From assembly GCA_963597615.1 (NCBI GenBank), contig CAVBQS010000059.1:1-13165 (forward strand): a stretch of DNA of 13,165 nucleotides. Reading direction: 5' to 3'. Source of the stretch: CAKRJP01 sp963597615 (GTDB lineage: Bacteria; Bacillota; Clostridia; Lachnospirales; Lachnospiraceae). Positions 6,313 through 13,144 of the stretch are shown here, piece by piece. A program made the position numbers and the translations under genes. Numbering within the stretch: position 1 is the first letter of the stretch; each line of letters starts with the position of its first letter. The notes under the pieces were generated by a model. That model made no database searches. It was not told the origin of the DNA and worked only from the letters and a program-made list of their open reading frames with translations.

Positions 6313-7809
6313 ATGCTAGATGCAATCAACAACATTGTTAACTTCCTAAATGGTTACATTTGGAGTGTGGCTATGCTGGTTCTTATTGTAGGCAGTGGAA
6401 TTTACTTAACTGTCCGCTTGCATGCATTCCAGTTTGTTCATTTCAAAGACATGTGGAGTCGAATTATTGATAAGCAGGATTCCGATTCCGGTATTTCATC
6501 ATTTGGTTCATTCTGTACCACCATGGCCATGCGAGTAGGTACCGGTAATGTAGCTGGTGTTGCCGTTGCCATCTTCAATGGAGGTCCAGGAGCACTTTTT
6601 TGGATGATCGTTGCAGGTATGACCAACTCCGCCGTATGTTTTGCAGAATGTACACTTGCAGTTCTTTACAAGACTCGTATTGACGGAGAGTACCGCGGTG
6701 GTGGTGCTTACTGTGCAGAGCGAGGCCTTGGCTGGAAGAAATATGGTGCTTTCATGGCTGGTGTGCTTATGATTGGTACTTCTGTGTTTATGCCGGCTGC
6801 TGCTACATTTACAATTTGTGATGGTTTCCAAAACGCATTAAACATTCCGCTTTGGGTAAGCGCTTTAGTAATCGCTATTATCCTTGGTATCGTTGTTATC
6901 GGTGGAGTAAAACGAATCAGTAAGATTGCTGAGCTGATCGTACCATTCATGGTTGCTGTTTACTTGATCGCTGCTGTTATTATTATTGTTGTAAATATCA
7001 CAAAGATTCCTGACCTTGTAGTGACCGTGGTTTCTTCCGCATTTAACAGAAACTCTGTATTCGGTGCAGGTCTTGGTGTTGTTATCCAGCAAGGTGTTAA
7101 GCGAGGAACCTTCTCCAGTGCTTCTGGTATGGGAGAAGCTTCTCCTACAGCAGCTGCCGCTGAGACAAGCCACCCAGTAAAACAGGGTATGGCAAATGCT
7201 GCAGGAGTTTGGCTTGATACTGTTATCATCTGTACCGCTTCCGGTCTTATGATTCTCCTTACAGACTGCTTCCACACAGCATCTGGCTATGTTGGATCTG
7301 GAGCTCCTGAGCTTGCTGATTTGGCAGCTGCTGGTACTAACGGAGTTATTTTTGTGCAGTTGGCATGTAGAACAGTTATGGGGGCTATTGCTCCTACCTT
7401 TATCGCTATTATGCTGGCTCTCTTCTCTTTCACCTGTCTCATCAGCTACTACTACGAAGCTGAGACGGCAGCTATGTACCTTTTCCAAGGAGACACCAAA
7501 GCAAATCTTCGCAAGACAGTTACCTGGATCATGCGAATCGCAATGCCTATCTTAGTATTTATCTGGGGTAATATTGAATCTAGTGTTGCATGGAACTTAT
7601 CTGACTTAGCTCTTGGTAGCTGTACATGGATCAACATGGTAATTGTATTAATCCTTTCTCCAAAGGTTGTTGCAATGTACAAGGATTACGAAGAACAGAT
7701 GGCTGCTAAGAAGGATCCTTACTACAATCCAGATAAGCTTTCTTGGAAGGGTGTTGATGTTGAGATGTGGAAAGACATTAACAAGAAATATATTGAAGCC
7801 GAGAAATAA
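6313..7809 (+). CDS. AGCS-family sodium (or proton):alanine/glycine symporter
   Basis: A 498-residue polytopic membrane protein of the alanine or glycine:cation symporter family (AgcS/DagA/AlsT type), which imports small neutral amino acids with sodium or protons. Signatures are GTGNVAGVAVAI (76-87), GGPGALFWM (90-98), the TNSAVCFAECTLAVLYK stretch after it and the SASGMGEASPTAAAAETSHP region with HPVKQG. About eleven hydrophobic segments are visible and the length is normal. GGAGGG lies six bases before the ATG. The gene follows a two-component system on the same strand with operator-like repeats in between, so I infer that the system controls its expression. A terminator follows at 7857. 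The exact substrate (alanine, glycine, or another such as glutamine or serine) is not readable, and no glycine riboswitch is present in the leader. Confidence 0.93.
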   Translation: MLDAINNIVNFLNGYIWSVAMLVLIVGSGIYLTVRLHAFQFVHFKDMWSRIIDKQDSDSGISSFGSFCTTMAMRVGTGNVAGVAVAIFNGGPGALFWMIVAGMTNSAVCFAECTLAVLYKTRIDGEYRGGGAYCAERGLGWKKYGAFMAGVLMIGTSVFMPAAATFTICDGFQNALNIPLWVSALVIAIILGIVVIGGVKRISKIAELIVPFMVAVYLIAAVIIIVVNITKIPDLVVTVVSSAFNRNSVFGAGLGVVIQQGVKRGTFSSASGMGEASPTAAAAETSHPVKQGMANAAGVWLDTVIICTASGLMILLTDCFHTASGYVGSGAPELADLAAAGTNGVIFVQLACRTVMGAIAPTFIAIMLALFSFTCLISYYYEAETAAMYLFQGDTKANLRKTVTWIMRIAMPILVFIWGNIESSVAWNLSDLALGSCTWINMVIVLILSPKVVAMYKDYEEQMAAKKDPYYNPDKLSWKGVDVEMWKDINKKYIEAEK

Positions 7810-7856
7810 AAATTTATTTCCGTTGTTATTAATATTAGATGGTCGACACAAAAAAT

Positions 7857-7890
7857 GCGCTGTAGATTTTAAAGTTCTACAGCGCTTTTT
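7857..7890 (+). terminator. Rho-independent terminator of the symporter gene
   Basis: A perfect 9-bp stem (GCGCTGTAG at 7857-7865 with CTACAGCGC at 7877-7885) is followed by TTTTT. The stem is preceded by a run of As, so it can also act on the minus strand as a second stop for pyruvate kinase transcripts. Confidence 0.92.
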
Positions 7891-7895
7891 GTATC

Positions 7896-7934
7896 AAAAA
7901 AAGAAGGCGTGGTCCTTTTGGATTCACGCCTTCT
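7896..7934 (-). terminator. Rho-independent terminator of the pyruvate kinase gene
   Basis: Read on the minus strand, AGAAGGCGTG (7925-7934) pairs with CACGCCTTCT (7902-7911) as a perfect 10-bp stem followed by six further Ts (7896-7901). It begins 28 bp after the pyruvate kinase stop codon. Confidence 0.92.
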
Positions 7935-7961
7935 ATCTTTATTCATTCTTATTATTCATTC

Positions 7962-9395
7962 TTAAAGCTGGATAATTCCCCCGATTACACGGTTGGTCTT
8001 TGCCCCCTTAAAGTCTGGAAGGATTTCAGCACCACCTGCAATAATAATGGTATCTCCCTCTCCTACAAGGCCTTCTTCCTGAAGCTTCTCAACTTCGAAC
8101 TGAATCATATCATCGATACTCATATCTTCCTTGATCAGTCTTGGATAAACATTAAACTCTAGGTTCATCTGTCTTACTAATTGAGAATCTCTTGTTACTG
8201 CATAAATCGGGCAGGTTGGGCAGAAGGAAGAAAGAATTCCTGCTGTATCTCCTGTTCCAGTATATGCAATAATTGCTTTTGCATTCAAATGCATTGCACT
8301 GGTAACAATTCCGTGATATACATTGCTGCGATATTCTTTATTTTCCAGATCGTAATCTCTTGCCTGGAATCTCTTCCAGTAGCTGATAGACTTTTCTGTC
8401 TCTCTTGCAATGTCAGACATAAGCTCTACACACTCTACAGGATACTTACCTGTAGCACTCTCACCAGATAGCATAATTGCACTGGTAGCATCAAAAATAG
8501 CATTGGAAATATCACTAACTTCTGCTCTTGTAGGTCTTGGATTATTAATCATAGACTCTAACATCTGAGTTGCTGTAATAACAACCTTACCCTGAAGGTA
8601 AGTCTTGCGGATAAATTCCTTCTGGATTGCCGGTACTCTAGCCATTGGAATCTCTACACTAAGGTCTCCACGGGCAACCATGATTCCATCAGATGCTTCC
8701 AGAATCTCATCAAAGTTGTCCACACCTTCCTGGTTCTCAATCTTAGAGATAATCTTAATCTTCTCTCCACCATTTTCTTTTAAAAGGCTACGGATCTCAT
8801 TAACATCCTTAGCACTGCGGATAAAGGAAGCAGCAATATAGTCAAATCCAGCTTTCACACCGTTTACAATATCCTCTTTATCCTTCTCTGTCATGGTAGG
8901 AAGTTTTAATTTCTTTCCTGGAATGTTAACTCCCTTACGGTTAGAAAGCTTACCGCCTGAAACTACATCACAAAGAACCTTTCTTCCTTCAACAGAGGCA
9001 ACTCTTACTTCCAATAATCCATCGTCAAAGAGGATTACATCTCCAGGAACCACTTCCTCAGGAAGCTCCTGATAGGTTACTGAAAATTCTTTCTCATCTC
9101 CCAGAATATCCTCTGTGGTTAAAGTAATCTGATCTCCCTCATTAATGAAAATCTGTCCTTCTTTAAACTTACCGATTCGAATCTCCGGTCCCTTGGTATC
9201 TAATAATAATGCTACAGGAAGTCCCAGTTCCTTACGAACCTTCTTGATTCGATTGATCTTTTCTTCCTGTTCTGCAAAACCACCGTGAGAGAAATTAATT
9301 CTCGCAGTGTTCATGCCAGCCAGCATTAACTTCTTTAACATTTCTTCACTTTCACTTGCAGGCCCAATCGTACATATAATCTTCGTCTTACGCAT
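7962..9395 (-). CDS. pyk: Pyruvate kinase
   Basis: A 477-residue pyruvate kinase that converts phosphoenolpyruvate and ADP to pyruvate and ATP in glycolysis. Visible features are the N-terminal KTKIICTIGPAS, the substrate/ATP residues R32, N34 and S36 in ARINFSHG, the DTKGPEIR motif (66-73), the catalytic KIE (K218, E220), ARGDL with metal ligand D244, and the TATQMLESM motif (274-282). The B domain lies at about 70-165 and the C-terminal allosteric domain at about 350-477. It lacks the extra PEP-utilising C-terminal domain of Bacillus enzymes. The effector-site region is atypical: the usual SGRTAR-like phosphate loop reads TGTGDTAG (379-386), and the usual GTTN loop is longer and reads FKGAKTN (462-468). 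A GGGAG site precedes the ATG. It is monocistronic, with a terminator on the downstream side. Confidence 0.97.
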   Translation of the reverse strand: MRKTKIICTIGPASESEEMLKKLMLAGMNTARINFSHGGFAEQEEKINRIKKVRKELGLPVALLLDTKGPEIRIGKFKEGQIFINEGDQITLTTEDILGDEKEFSVTYQELPEEVVPGDVILFDDGLLEVRVASVEGRKVLCDVVSGGKLSNRKGVNIPGKKLKLPTMTEKDKEDIVNGVKAGFDYIAASFIRSAKDVNEIRSLLKENGGEKIKIISKIENQEGVDNFDEILEASDGIMVARGDLSVEIPMARVPAIQKEFIRKTYLQGKVVITATQMLESMINNPRPTRAEVSDISNAIFDATSAIMLSGESATGKYPVECVELMSDIARETEKSISYWKRFQARDYDLENKEYRSNVYHGIVTSAMHLNAKAIIAYTGTGDTAGILSSFCPTCPIYAVTRDSQLVRQMNLEFNVYPRLIKEDMSIDDMIQFEVEKLQEEGLVGEGDTIIIAGGAEILPDFKGAKTNRVIGGIIQL

Positions 9396-9454
9396 TTTTT
9401 TGTTTCTCCCTTCTTGCCTGTTCCATCTAAAAACTTCATTTTTTGCACTTTGAT

Positions 9455-9463
9455 ACTATAACA
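9455..9463 (-). promoter_or_regulatory. Extended -10 promoter of pyruvate kinase
   Basis: On the minus strand the sequence reads TGTTATAGT, an extended -10 (TGn followed by TATAGT). I see no good -35 at 17 bp, consistent with an extended -10 promoter. It would give a leader of about 50 bases before the ATG at 9395. Confidence 0.55.
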
Positions 9464-9531
9464 TATTTTCCCGTAAAATGGGTGTTAATTTTTTTAATTT
9501 TATGTTGTTGAAAAATTTTTTATGATAGTCG

Positions 9532-9579
9532 AAAAATAGATAGCTTTGACAAAAAATTCACTTTCTATCAAAGCTATCT
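9532..9579 (-). terminator. Rho-independent terminator of the two-gene PLP-enzyme operon
   Basis: A perfect 12-bp stem, AGATAGCTTTGA (9538-9549) with TCAAAGCTATCT (9568-9579), is followed on the minus strand by ATTTTT (9532-9537). The 18-base loop is long but the stem is uninterrupted. It begins 25 bp after the stop of the cystathionine gamma-synthase family gene and separates it from the pyruvate kinase promoter. Confidence 0.85.
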
Positions 9580-9604
9580 AAAAACAATTTTCTGTATTTT
9601 ACCT

Positions 9605-10756
9605 CTATATTTTAGCAGTCAGAACATTGGAAAGATCTCGGATTAAATCCTCCACATTTTCAATTCCAACAGAGAGTCTTAATATTCGATCTGTAATACC
9701 TACACTTAAGCGTTCTTCCTCACTTAAATCTGCATGAGTCTGGGTTTTTGGGTAAGTTATGAGAGACTCTGTCCCTCCCAGGCTTTCTGCAAACTGTATA
9801 ATTTTTAGGTTATTTAAAATATAGTGGGCACGCTTAACTGTATCCACCTCAAAGGTAAGAACTGCGCCAAATCCTCTGCTCTGGCTTTTAATCACGTCAT
9901 GTCCCGGATGGTCTTTAAGCCCCGGATACAAGACCTTGGTTACCGCCGCTTGTTGCAATAAAAATTCTGCAATTTTGTGGGCATTTTCTCCGGATTGTTT
10001 CATCCGAACCGGCAAGGTCTTAATTCCCCGGAGAGTCAGCCAGCTGTCAAAGGGAGCTAAGTTCCCTCCCGTAGTCTTTAGGATAAACTCTAATTTTTCT
10101 GCCAGGTCCTCTCTTGCTGTTACTAGAAAGCCTGCCAGCAAGTCATTGTGGCCTCCCAGATACTTTGTTCCACTATGTACTACAAGGTCTGCCCCAAAGT
10201 CAATGGGATTCATAAGATAGGGAGATAAAAATGTATTATCTACAATCAGCAGAAGTTCACGTTCCTTGGCAAACTTTCCAAGTTTCTCCAAATCGATTAC
10301 ATGCATCATGGGATTTGATGGGGTTTCCACAAAAACTGCCTTTGTATTTTCTTTTATATAGGAAAATGGATCTTCCAAACTAAAATCCACAGAGGTAAAT
10401 TCCAGTCCATTTTTCTGGTTGATGTTTTGAAAGAGTCTGACACTTCCTCCGTAAAGGTCCTTCTCAATTAAAATATGATCTCCAGGAGAGAAGAGCTCCA
10501 TAGCTGCAGTAATGGCAGCCATACCACTAGAAAATGCCAAAGCTCTTTTCCCTTTTTCCAAGGATGCCACCGTGCGCTCTAACTGCTCTCTGGTAGGATT
10601 TTGCAGGCGGCTGTAATCGTAGCCTGTAGATACTCCTACTTCCTTGTGAACAAAGGTTGATGTTAAATAAATCGGATAACTTAAAGCCCCATAGGCTCTG
10701 TCTTTTCTTAGTTCATCAGCCAAGTGCTGACATCGTGTTTCAATCGCGTATTCCAT
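9605..10756 (-). CDS. Cystathionine gamma-synthase/lyase family PLP enzyme
   Basis: A 383-residue enzyme of the Cys/Met-metabolism PLP family (fold type I). Motifs in order are YDYSRLQNPTR (46-56, PLP phosphate contacts from the neighbouring subunit), SSGMAA (76-81), DLYGGSVRLF (100-109), VETPSNP (143-149), IVDNTF (171-176) and the PLP-binding lysine K198 in HSGTKYLGGHND, then ESLGGTESLITYP (324-336) and LRLSVGIE (359-366). The YGGS motif lacks the cysteine found at that place in methionine gamma-lyases, favouring cystathionine gamma-synthase, cystathionine beta-lyase or cystathionine gamma-lyase; family members cannot be separated reliably by eye. It is the second gene of an operon, 28 bp after the MalY/PatB lyase gene, with GGAGGA before its ATG. 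With a beta-lyase next door, gamma-synthase (O-acylhomoserine plus cysteine to cystathionine) is the most economical reading, but that is inference. Confidence 0.9.
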   Translation of the reverse strand: MEYAIETRCQHLADELRKDRAYGALSYPIYLTSTFVHKEVGVSTGYDYSRLQNPTREQLERTVASLEKGKRALAFSSGMAAITAAMELFSPGDHILIEKDLYGGSVRLFQNINQKNGLEFTSVDFSLEDPFSYIKENTKAVFVETPSNPMMHVIDLEKLGKFAKERELLLIVDNTFLSPYLMNPIDFGADLVVHSGTKYLGGHNDLLAGFLVTAREDLAEKLEFILKTTGGNLAPFDSWLTLRGIKTLPVRMKQSGENAHKIAEFLLQQAAVTKVLYPGLKDHPGHDVIKSQSRGFGAVLTFEVDTVKRAHYILNNLKIIQFAESLGGTESLITYPKTQTHADLSEEERLSVGITDRILRLSVGIENVEDLIRDLSNVLTAKI

Positions 10757-10784
10757 GTATATGTTCCTCCAGAGCTCTTATATT

Positions 10785-11957
10785 TTATTCCTCAATAGCT
10801 GCTTTCAAATGATCCAGGGCTTCCTTAAGAAGACTTTTGGGGCAAGCTATATTAATTCGCTCAAAGCCTTCTCCTACTTTTCCGAAAATAGCTCCCGTAT
10901 CCAACCAAAGATTTGCCTTATTCACTATAAGATCTTCTAGTTCATCTTCTGTAAGTTTAAGATCTCTAAAATCCAGCCAAACCAGATAGGTTCCCTCCGG
11001 CTCAATAAGATGCACCTGGGGAAGATTTTCCTGTAAATACTGGCGCAGGAAATCCAAATTAGTCTTTAGATAGATTTTTAATTCCTCAAGCCACTGTCTT
11101 CCTTCCTCATAGGCTGCCTGGCAGGCTGCAAGTCCCAGCATATTAAGTTGACTATATCCAGCCTGATTAACTGCCAGCTGAAATTTCCTACGAAGACTGT
11201 CATTGGGAATAAAGATGTTTGAGACCTGTAAGCCAGCTATATTAAAAGTTTTACTGGGTGCTGTACAGATTATAGAGTTTTGCTCATATTTTTTTCCCAG
11301 GGAAGCAAACACATGATGGGTATAGCCTGGATAGGTAAAATCTCCATGAATCTCATCGCTAACGGTAATAACGTCATATTTCAAACAAAGATCTCCAATC
11401 TTTTTTAGTTCCTCTTCCTTCCAAACCCGGCCTACCGGATTATGAGGGCTACATAATAAAAACAGCTTTACTTTTTCATCTGACAGCTTTTCTTCTAGCT
11501 CTTTATAATCTATTTCATAATGTCCGTCTACCAGACTTAAAGGAGCACATACAACTTCTCTCCCATTATCCTGGATCACTTCCTTAAAAGGATAGTAAAC
11601 CGGCTGTTGAATTAAAACCTGATCTCCAGCCTGAGTGTAGGCCCGAACTGCTGCTGCCAAGGCAAATACCACTCCTGGGGTTTTAATTAGCCAGTCACTT
11701 TTAGGTCTCCAATTAAAATACTTCTCATACCAGTTGGCAATTGCCTGATAATAATCTTCCTTGGTATCTGTATATCCATAGATACCTCCTGCCACAGTCT
11801 CCTGAAGTCTCTGAACAATGGCTGGCGCTGTCTGAAAATCCATATCTGCAACCCAAAAAGAAAGAATCCCTTCATGTTTTCCTCGCTCAAGAGCAAAATC
11901 ATATTTCAAACAATTGGTTCCTCTTCGGTCAATTTCTTTATCAAAATCAAATGCCAT
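10785..11957 (-). CDS. MalY/PatB-family cystathionine beta-lyase (C-S lyase)
   Basis: A 390-residue class I/II aminotransferase-fold PLP enzyme of the MalY/PatB group, which performs beta-elimination on cystathionine, cysteine or other cysteine conjugates, giving pyruvate, ammonia and a thiol. Signatures are FWVADMDF (34-41), YGYTD (60-64), TPGVVFAL (93-100), CSPHNPVGRVW (169-179, PLP contact N173), SDEIHGDF (200-207, D201), the Schiff-base lysine K236 in APSKTFNIAGLQ, and R367 for the substrate carboxylate. The start is the ATG at 11957, six bases after AGGAGGA; a longer frame would begin at a TTG (11984) upstream of that RBS and is unlikely. It is the first gene of an operon with a cystathionine gamma-synthase family enzyme. 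In E. coli MalY also represses the maltose regulator MalT, but nothing here suggests such a role. Confidence 0.93.
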   Translation of the reverse strand: MAFDFDKEIDRRGTNCLKYDFALERGKHEGILSFWVADMDFQTAPAIVQRLQETVAGGIYGYTDTKEDYYQAIANWYEKYFNWRPKSDWLIKTPGVVFALAAAVRAYTQAGDQVLIQQPVYYPFKEVIQDNGREVVCAPLSLVDGHYEIDYKELEEKLSDEKVKLFLLCSPHNPVGRVWKEEELKKIGDLCLKYDVITVSDEIHGDFTYPGYTHHVFASLGKKYEQNSIICTAPSKTFNIAGLQVSNIFIPNDSLRRKFQLAVNQAGYSQLNMLGLAACQAAYEEGRQWLEELKIYLKTNLDFLRQYLQENLPQVHLIEPEGTYLVWLDFRDLKLTEDELEDLIVNKANLWLDTGAIFGKVGEGFERINIACPKSLLKEALDHLKAAIEE

Positions 11958-12037
11958 CTTACTTCCTCCTTCATATGTTAACAAGGTTATGGTACTGAAG
12001 ATTTCTTTTTCTGTCTAATATAGGAAAAATATCTCTG

Positions 12038-12058
12038 GTTATAAATTTATCTTATAAC
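12038..12058 (-). promoter_or_regulatory. Inverted repeat upstream of the PLP-enzyme operon
   Basis: GTTATAA (12038-12044) and TTATAAC (12052-12058) form a perfect 7-bp inverted repeat about 80 bp before the lyase start. One arm overlaps a possible weak minus-strand -35 (TTATAA), paired at 16 bp with TATATT (12017-12022). This could be an operator for a sulfur-responsive regulator, but it is AT-rich and the promoter is uncertain. Confidence 0.3.
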
Positions 12059-12103
12059 TTTTGCTAGTTTACTATAGTCCCTTATTGTACAAAAAAACAT
12101 CCA

Positions 12104-12134
12104 TTGTTAACCTTTGCCTGTTTTAAGTTGACAA
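12104..12134 (+). promoter_or_regulatory. BirA-type biotin operator
   Basis: The left half TTGTTAACC (12104-12112) is a perfect match to the Firmicute BirA half-site, and the right half AGTTGACAA (12126-12134) matches the expected GGTTAACAA in seven of nine positions, with a 13-base spacer. The right half contains the -35 of the bioY promoter, so biotinyl-AMP-bound BirA would block RNA polymerase. The biotin transporter downstream supports the assignment. Confidence 0.82.
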
Positions 12135-12156
12135 TTCTAGTTTTCTTTCTTATAAT
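12128..12156 (+). promoter_or_regulatory. Consensus promoter of bioY
   Basis: TTGACA (12128-12133) and TATAAT (12151-12156) are both exact consensus hexamers with a 17-bp spacer. The leader would be about 45 bases. The -35 is buried in the BirA-like operator, so this strong promoter is probably held down when biotin is plentiful. Confidence 0.88.
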
Positions 12157-12206
12157 TACCCTTGACTTGTAGAAAAAACAATTAACGAGAGCGAGGATTT
12201 TATTTC

Positions 12207-12758
12207 ATGAGCAATTCAAAGATTTCTATTCAAGACATTTGCAGCATTGCATTATTAGCTGCAATCACCTGTATTCTGGCACAGATTTCTATTCCTATGC
12301 CCTTAGGAGTCCCAATGACTATGCAGACTTTTGCGGTAACCTTAGCTGGAGTAGTCCTAGGTTCCAAACGTGGCGGCCTTTCTATTTTGGTTTATGTATT
12401 ATTAGGAGCAATTGGCCTTCCGGTATTTGCAGGATTTAGCGGTGGTTTCCAGAATATTATCGGGGCAACCGGTGGATTTATTATTTCCTTCCCAATTATG
12501 GCCTGGCTCATTGGAATCGGCGTAGAGAAGCGCAAGCAAAAAGGAATGTTTGTTCTCTTCTTAATTTTAGGAACTGTTATTAATTATGTCATCGGAGTGA
12601 TTATGTTCTGCCTAATCATGCAGGCTTCTGTAATGACAGGAATTACTGCTTGTGTACTTCCATTTATCCCTACTGCTATTATCAAGGCAGTTTTGGCAGC
12701 ACTTTTAGGATTACAGATTCGGGACAGACTTCCTGCATCCTTAAACTTTGCCTCATGA
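12207..12758 (+). CDS. bioY: Biotin ECF transporter S component BioY
   Basis: A 183-residue integral membrane protein of the BioY family, the biotin-binding S component of an ECF transporter. Recognisable motifs are VPMTMQTFAVTLAG (35-48), LGSKRGGLSILVYVLLGAIG (51-70) and GLPVFAGFSGGFQNIIGATGG (70-90), with about six hydrophobic segments. The length is normal. GAGGAT (12193-12198) precedes the ATG at a slightly long spacing. No EcfA/EcfT genes follow, so it works alone or with a shared energising module. It is expected to be repressed by BirA through the operator over its promoter. Its TGA stop overlaps the ATG of the following DUF1284 gene (ATGA), indicating translational coupling. Confidence 0.95.
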   Translation: MSNSKISIQDICSIALLAAITCILAQISIPMPLGVPMTMQTFAVTLAGVVLGSKRGGLSILVYVLLGAIGLPVFAGFSGGFQNIIGATGGFIISFPIMAWLIGIGVEKRKQKGMFVLFLILGTVINYVIGVIMFCLIMQASVMTGITACVLPFIPTAIIKAVLAALLGLQIRDRLPASLNFAS

Positions 12759-13144
12759 TTAAACTAAGACCCCATCATCTGATGTGCACCCAAAGCTATG
12801 AGGGCAGAGGCTACAGTCCAGAATTTGTAAAAAATATGGACGCCATTACCCAGGAATTAAGGCATACCCAGCACCCCAAAATTAAAATAACCTTTCAGCC
12901 GGATATTCTATGTAGCCTTTGCCCCAACCGAAAAGATGGCGGATGTATAAGTAATGATCATGTGTTGAGCTTTGATGAAAAAGTTGTTTATTATTTTAAC
13001 ATTGAGGAAAAAGAATATGACTATAAGGAATTAATTCAAAAAATGCGAAGAGAGTCTACACCAGAGATGGTAAAGGATATTTGTGGAACATGTAGCTGGT
13101 ATCGAAAAAATGCCTGTTGTATAGAAAAATGTATGAACCAATAA
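12755..13144 (+). CDS. DUF1284 cysteine-rich protein coupled to bioY
   Basis: A 129-residue soluble protein recognised as DUF1284 by its N-terminal LRPHHLMC motif (4-11) and YSPEFVKNM (20-28). Biochemical function is unknown to me. It has nine cysteines: C11, a CxxC with a third Cys (C53, C56, C64), and a C-terminal group C110, C113, C121, C122 and C126, spacing that suggests metal or iron-sulfur binding (inference). The frame is open further upstream within bioY, but that reading would overlap the bioY 3' end by over 100 bp. The ATG at 12755 gives the family's expected N-terminus and a 4-bp ATGA overlap. Sharing an mRNA with bioY, it should be biotin-regulated. Only 21 bp remain after its stop, with no terminator visible. 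Confidence 0.85.
   Translation: MIKLRPHHLMCTQSYEGRGYSPEFVKNMDAITQELRHTQHPKIKITFQPDILCSLCPNRKDGGCISNDHVLSFDEKVVYYFNIEEKEYDYKELIQKMRRESTPEMVKDICGTCSWYRKNACCIEKCMNQ

Noticed and set aside
6865..7488. A 207-codon minus-strand frame inside the symporter gene
   Set aside because: It is antisense to a well-recognised AGCS gene and its translation is an Asn/Ser/Cys-rich shadow sequence with no domain.
12062..12078. TAGTTTACTA near-palindrome resembling a streptococcal MET-box
   Set aside because: Only a short four-base arm is symmetrical and the match to the longer MET-box consensus is poor. It is likely chance in AT-rich DNA.
11958..12206. Possible S-box or T-box leader for the sulfur-enzyme operon
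   Set aside because: I see neither the SAM-aptamer core nor a T-box (TGGNACCGCG-like) sequence on the minus strand, and there is no terminator hairpin in the leader.
12650..12754. An upstream extension of the DUF1284 gene
   Set aside because: It would overlap bioY by more than 100 bp and add residues unlike the family. The ATG at 12755 starts right at the conserved LRPHHLMC motif with an ATGA overlap.
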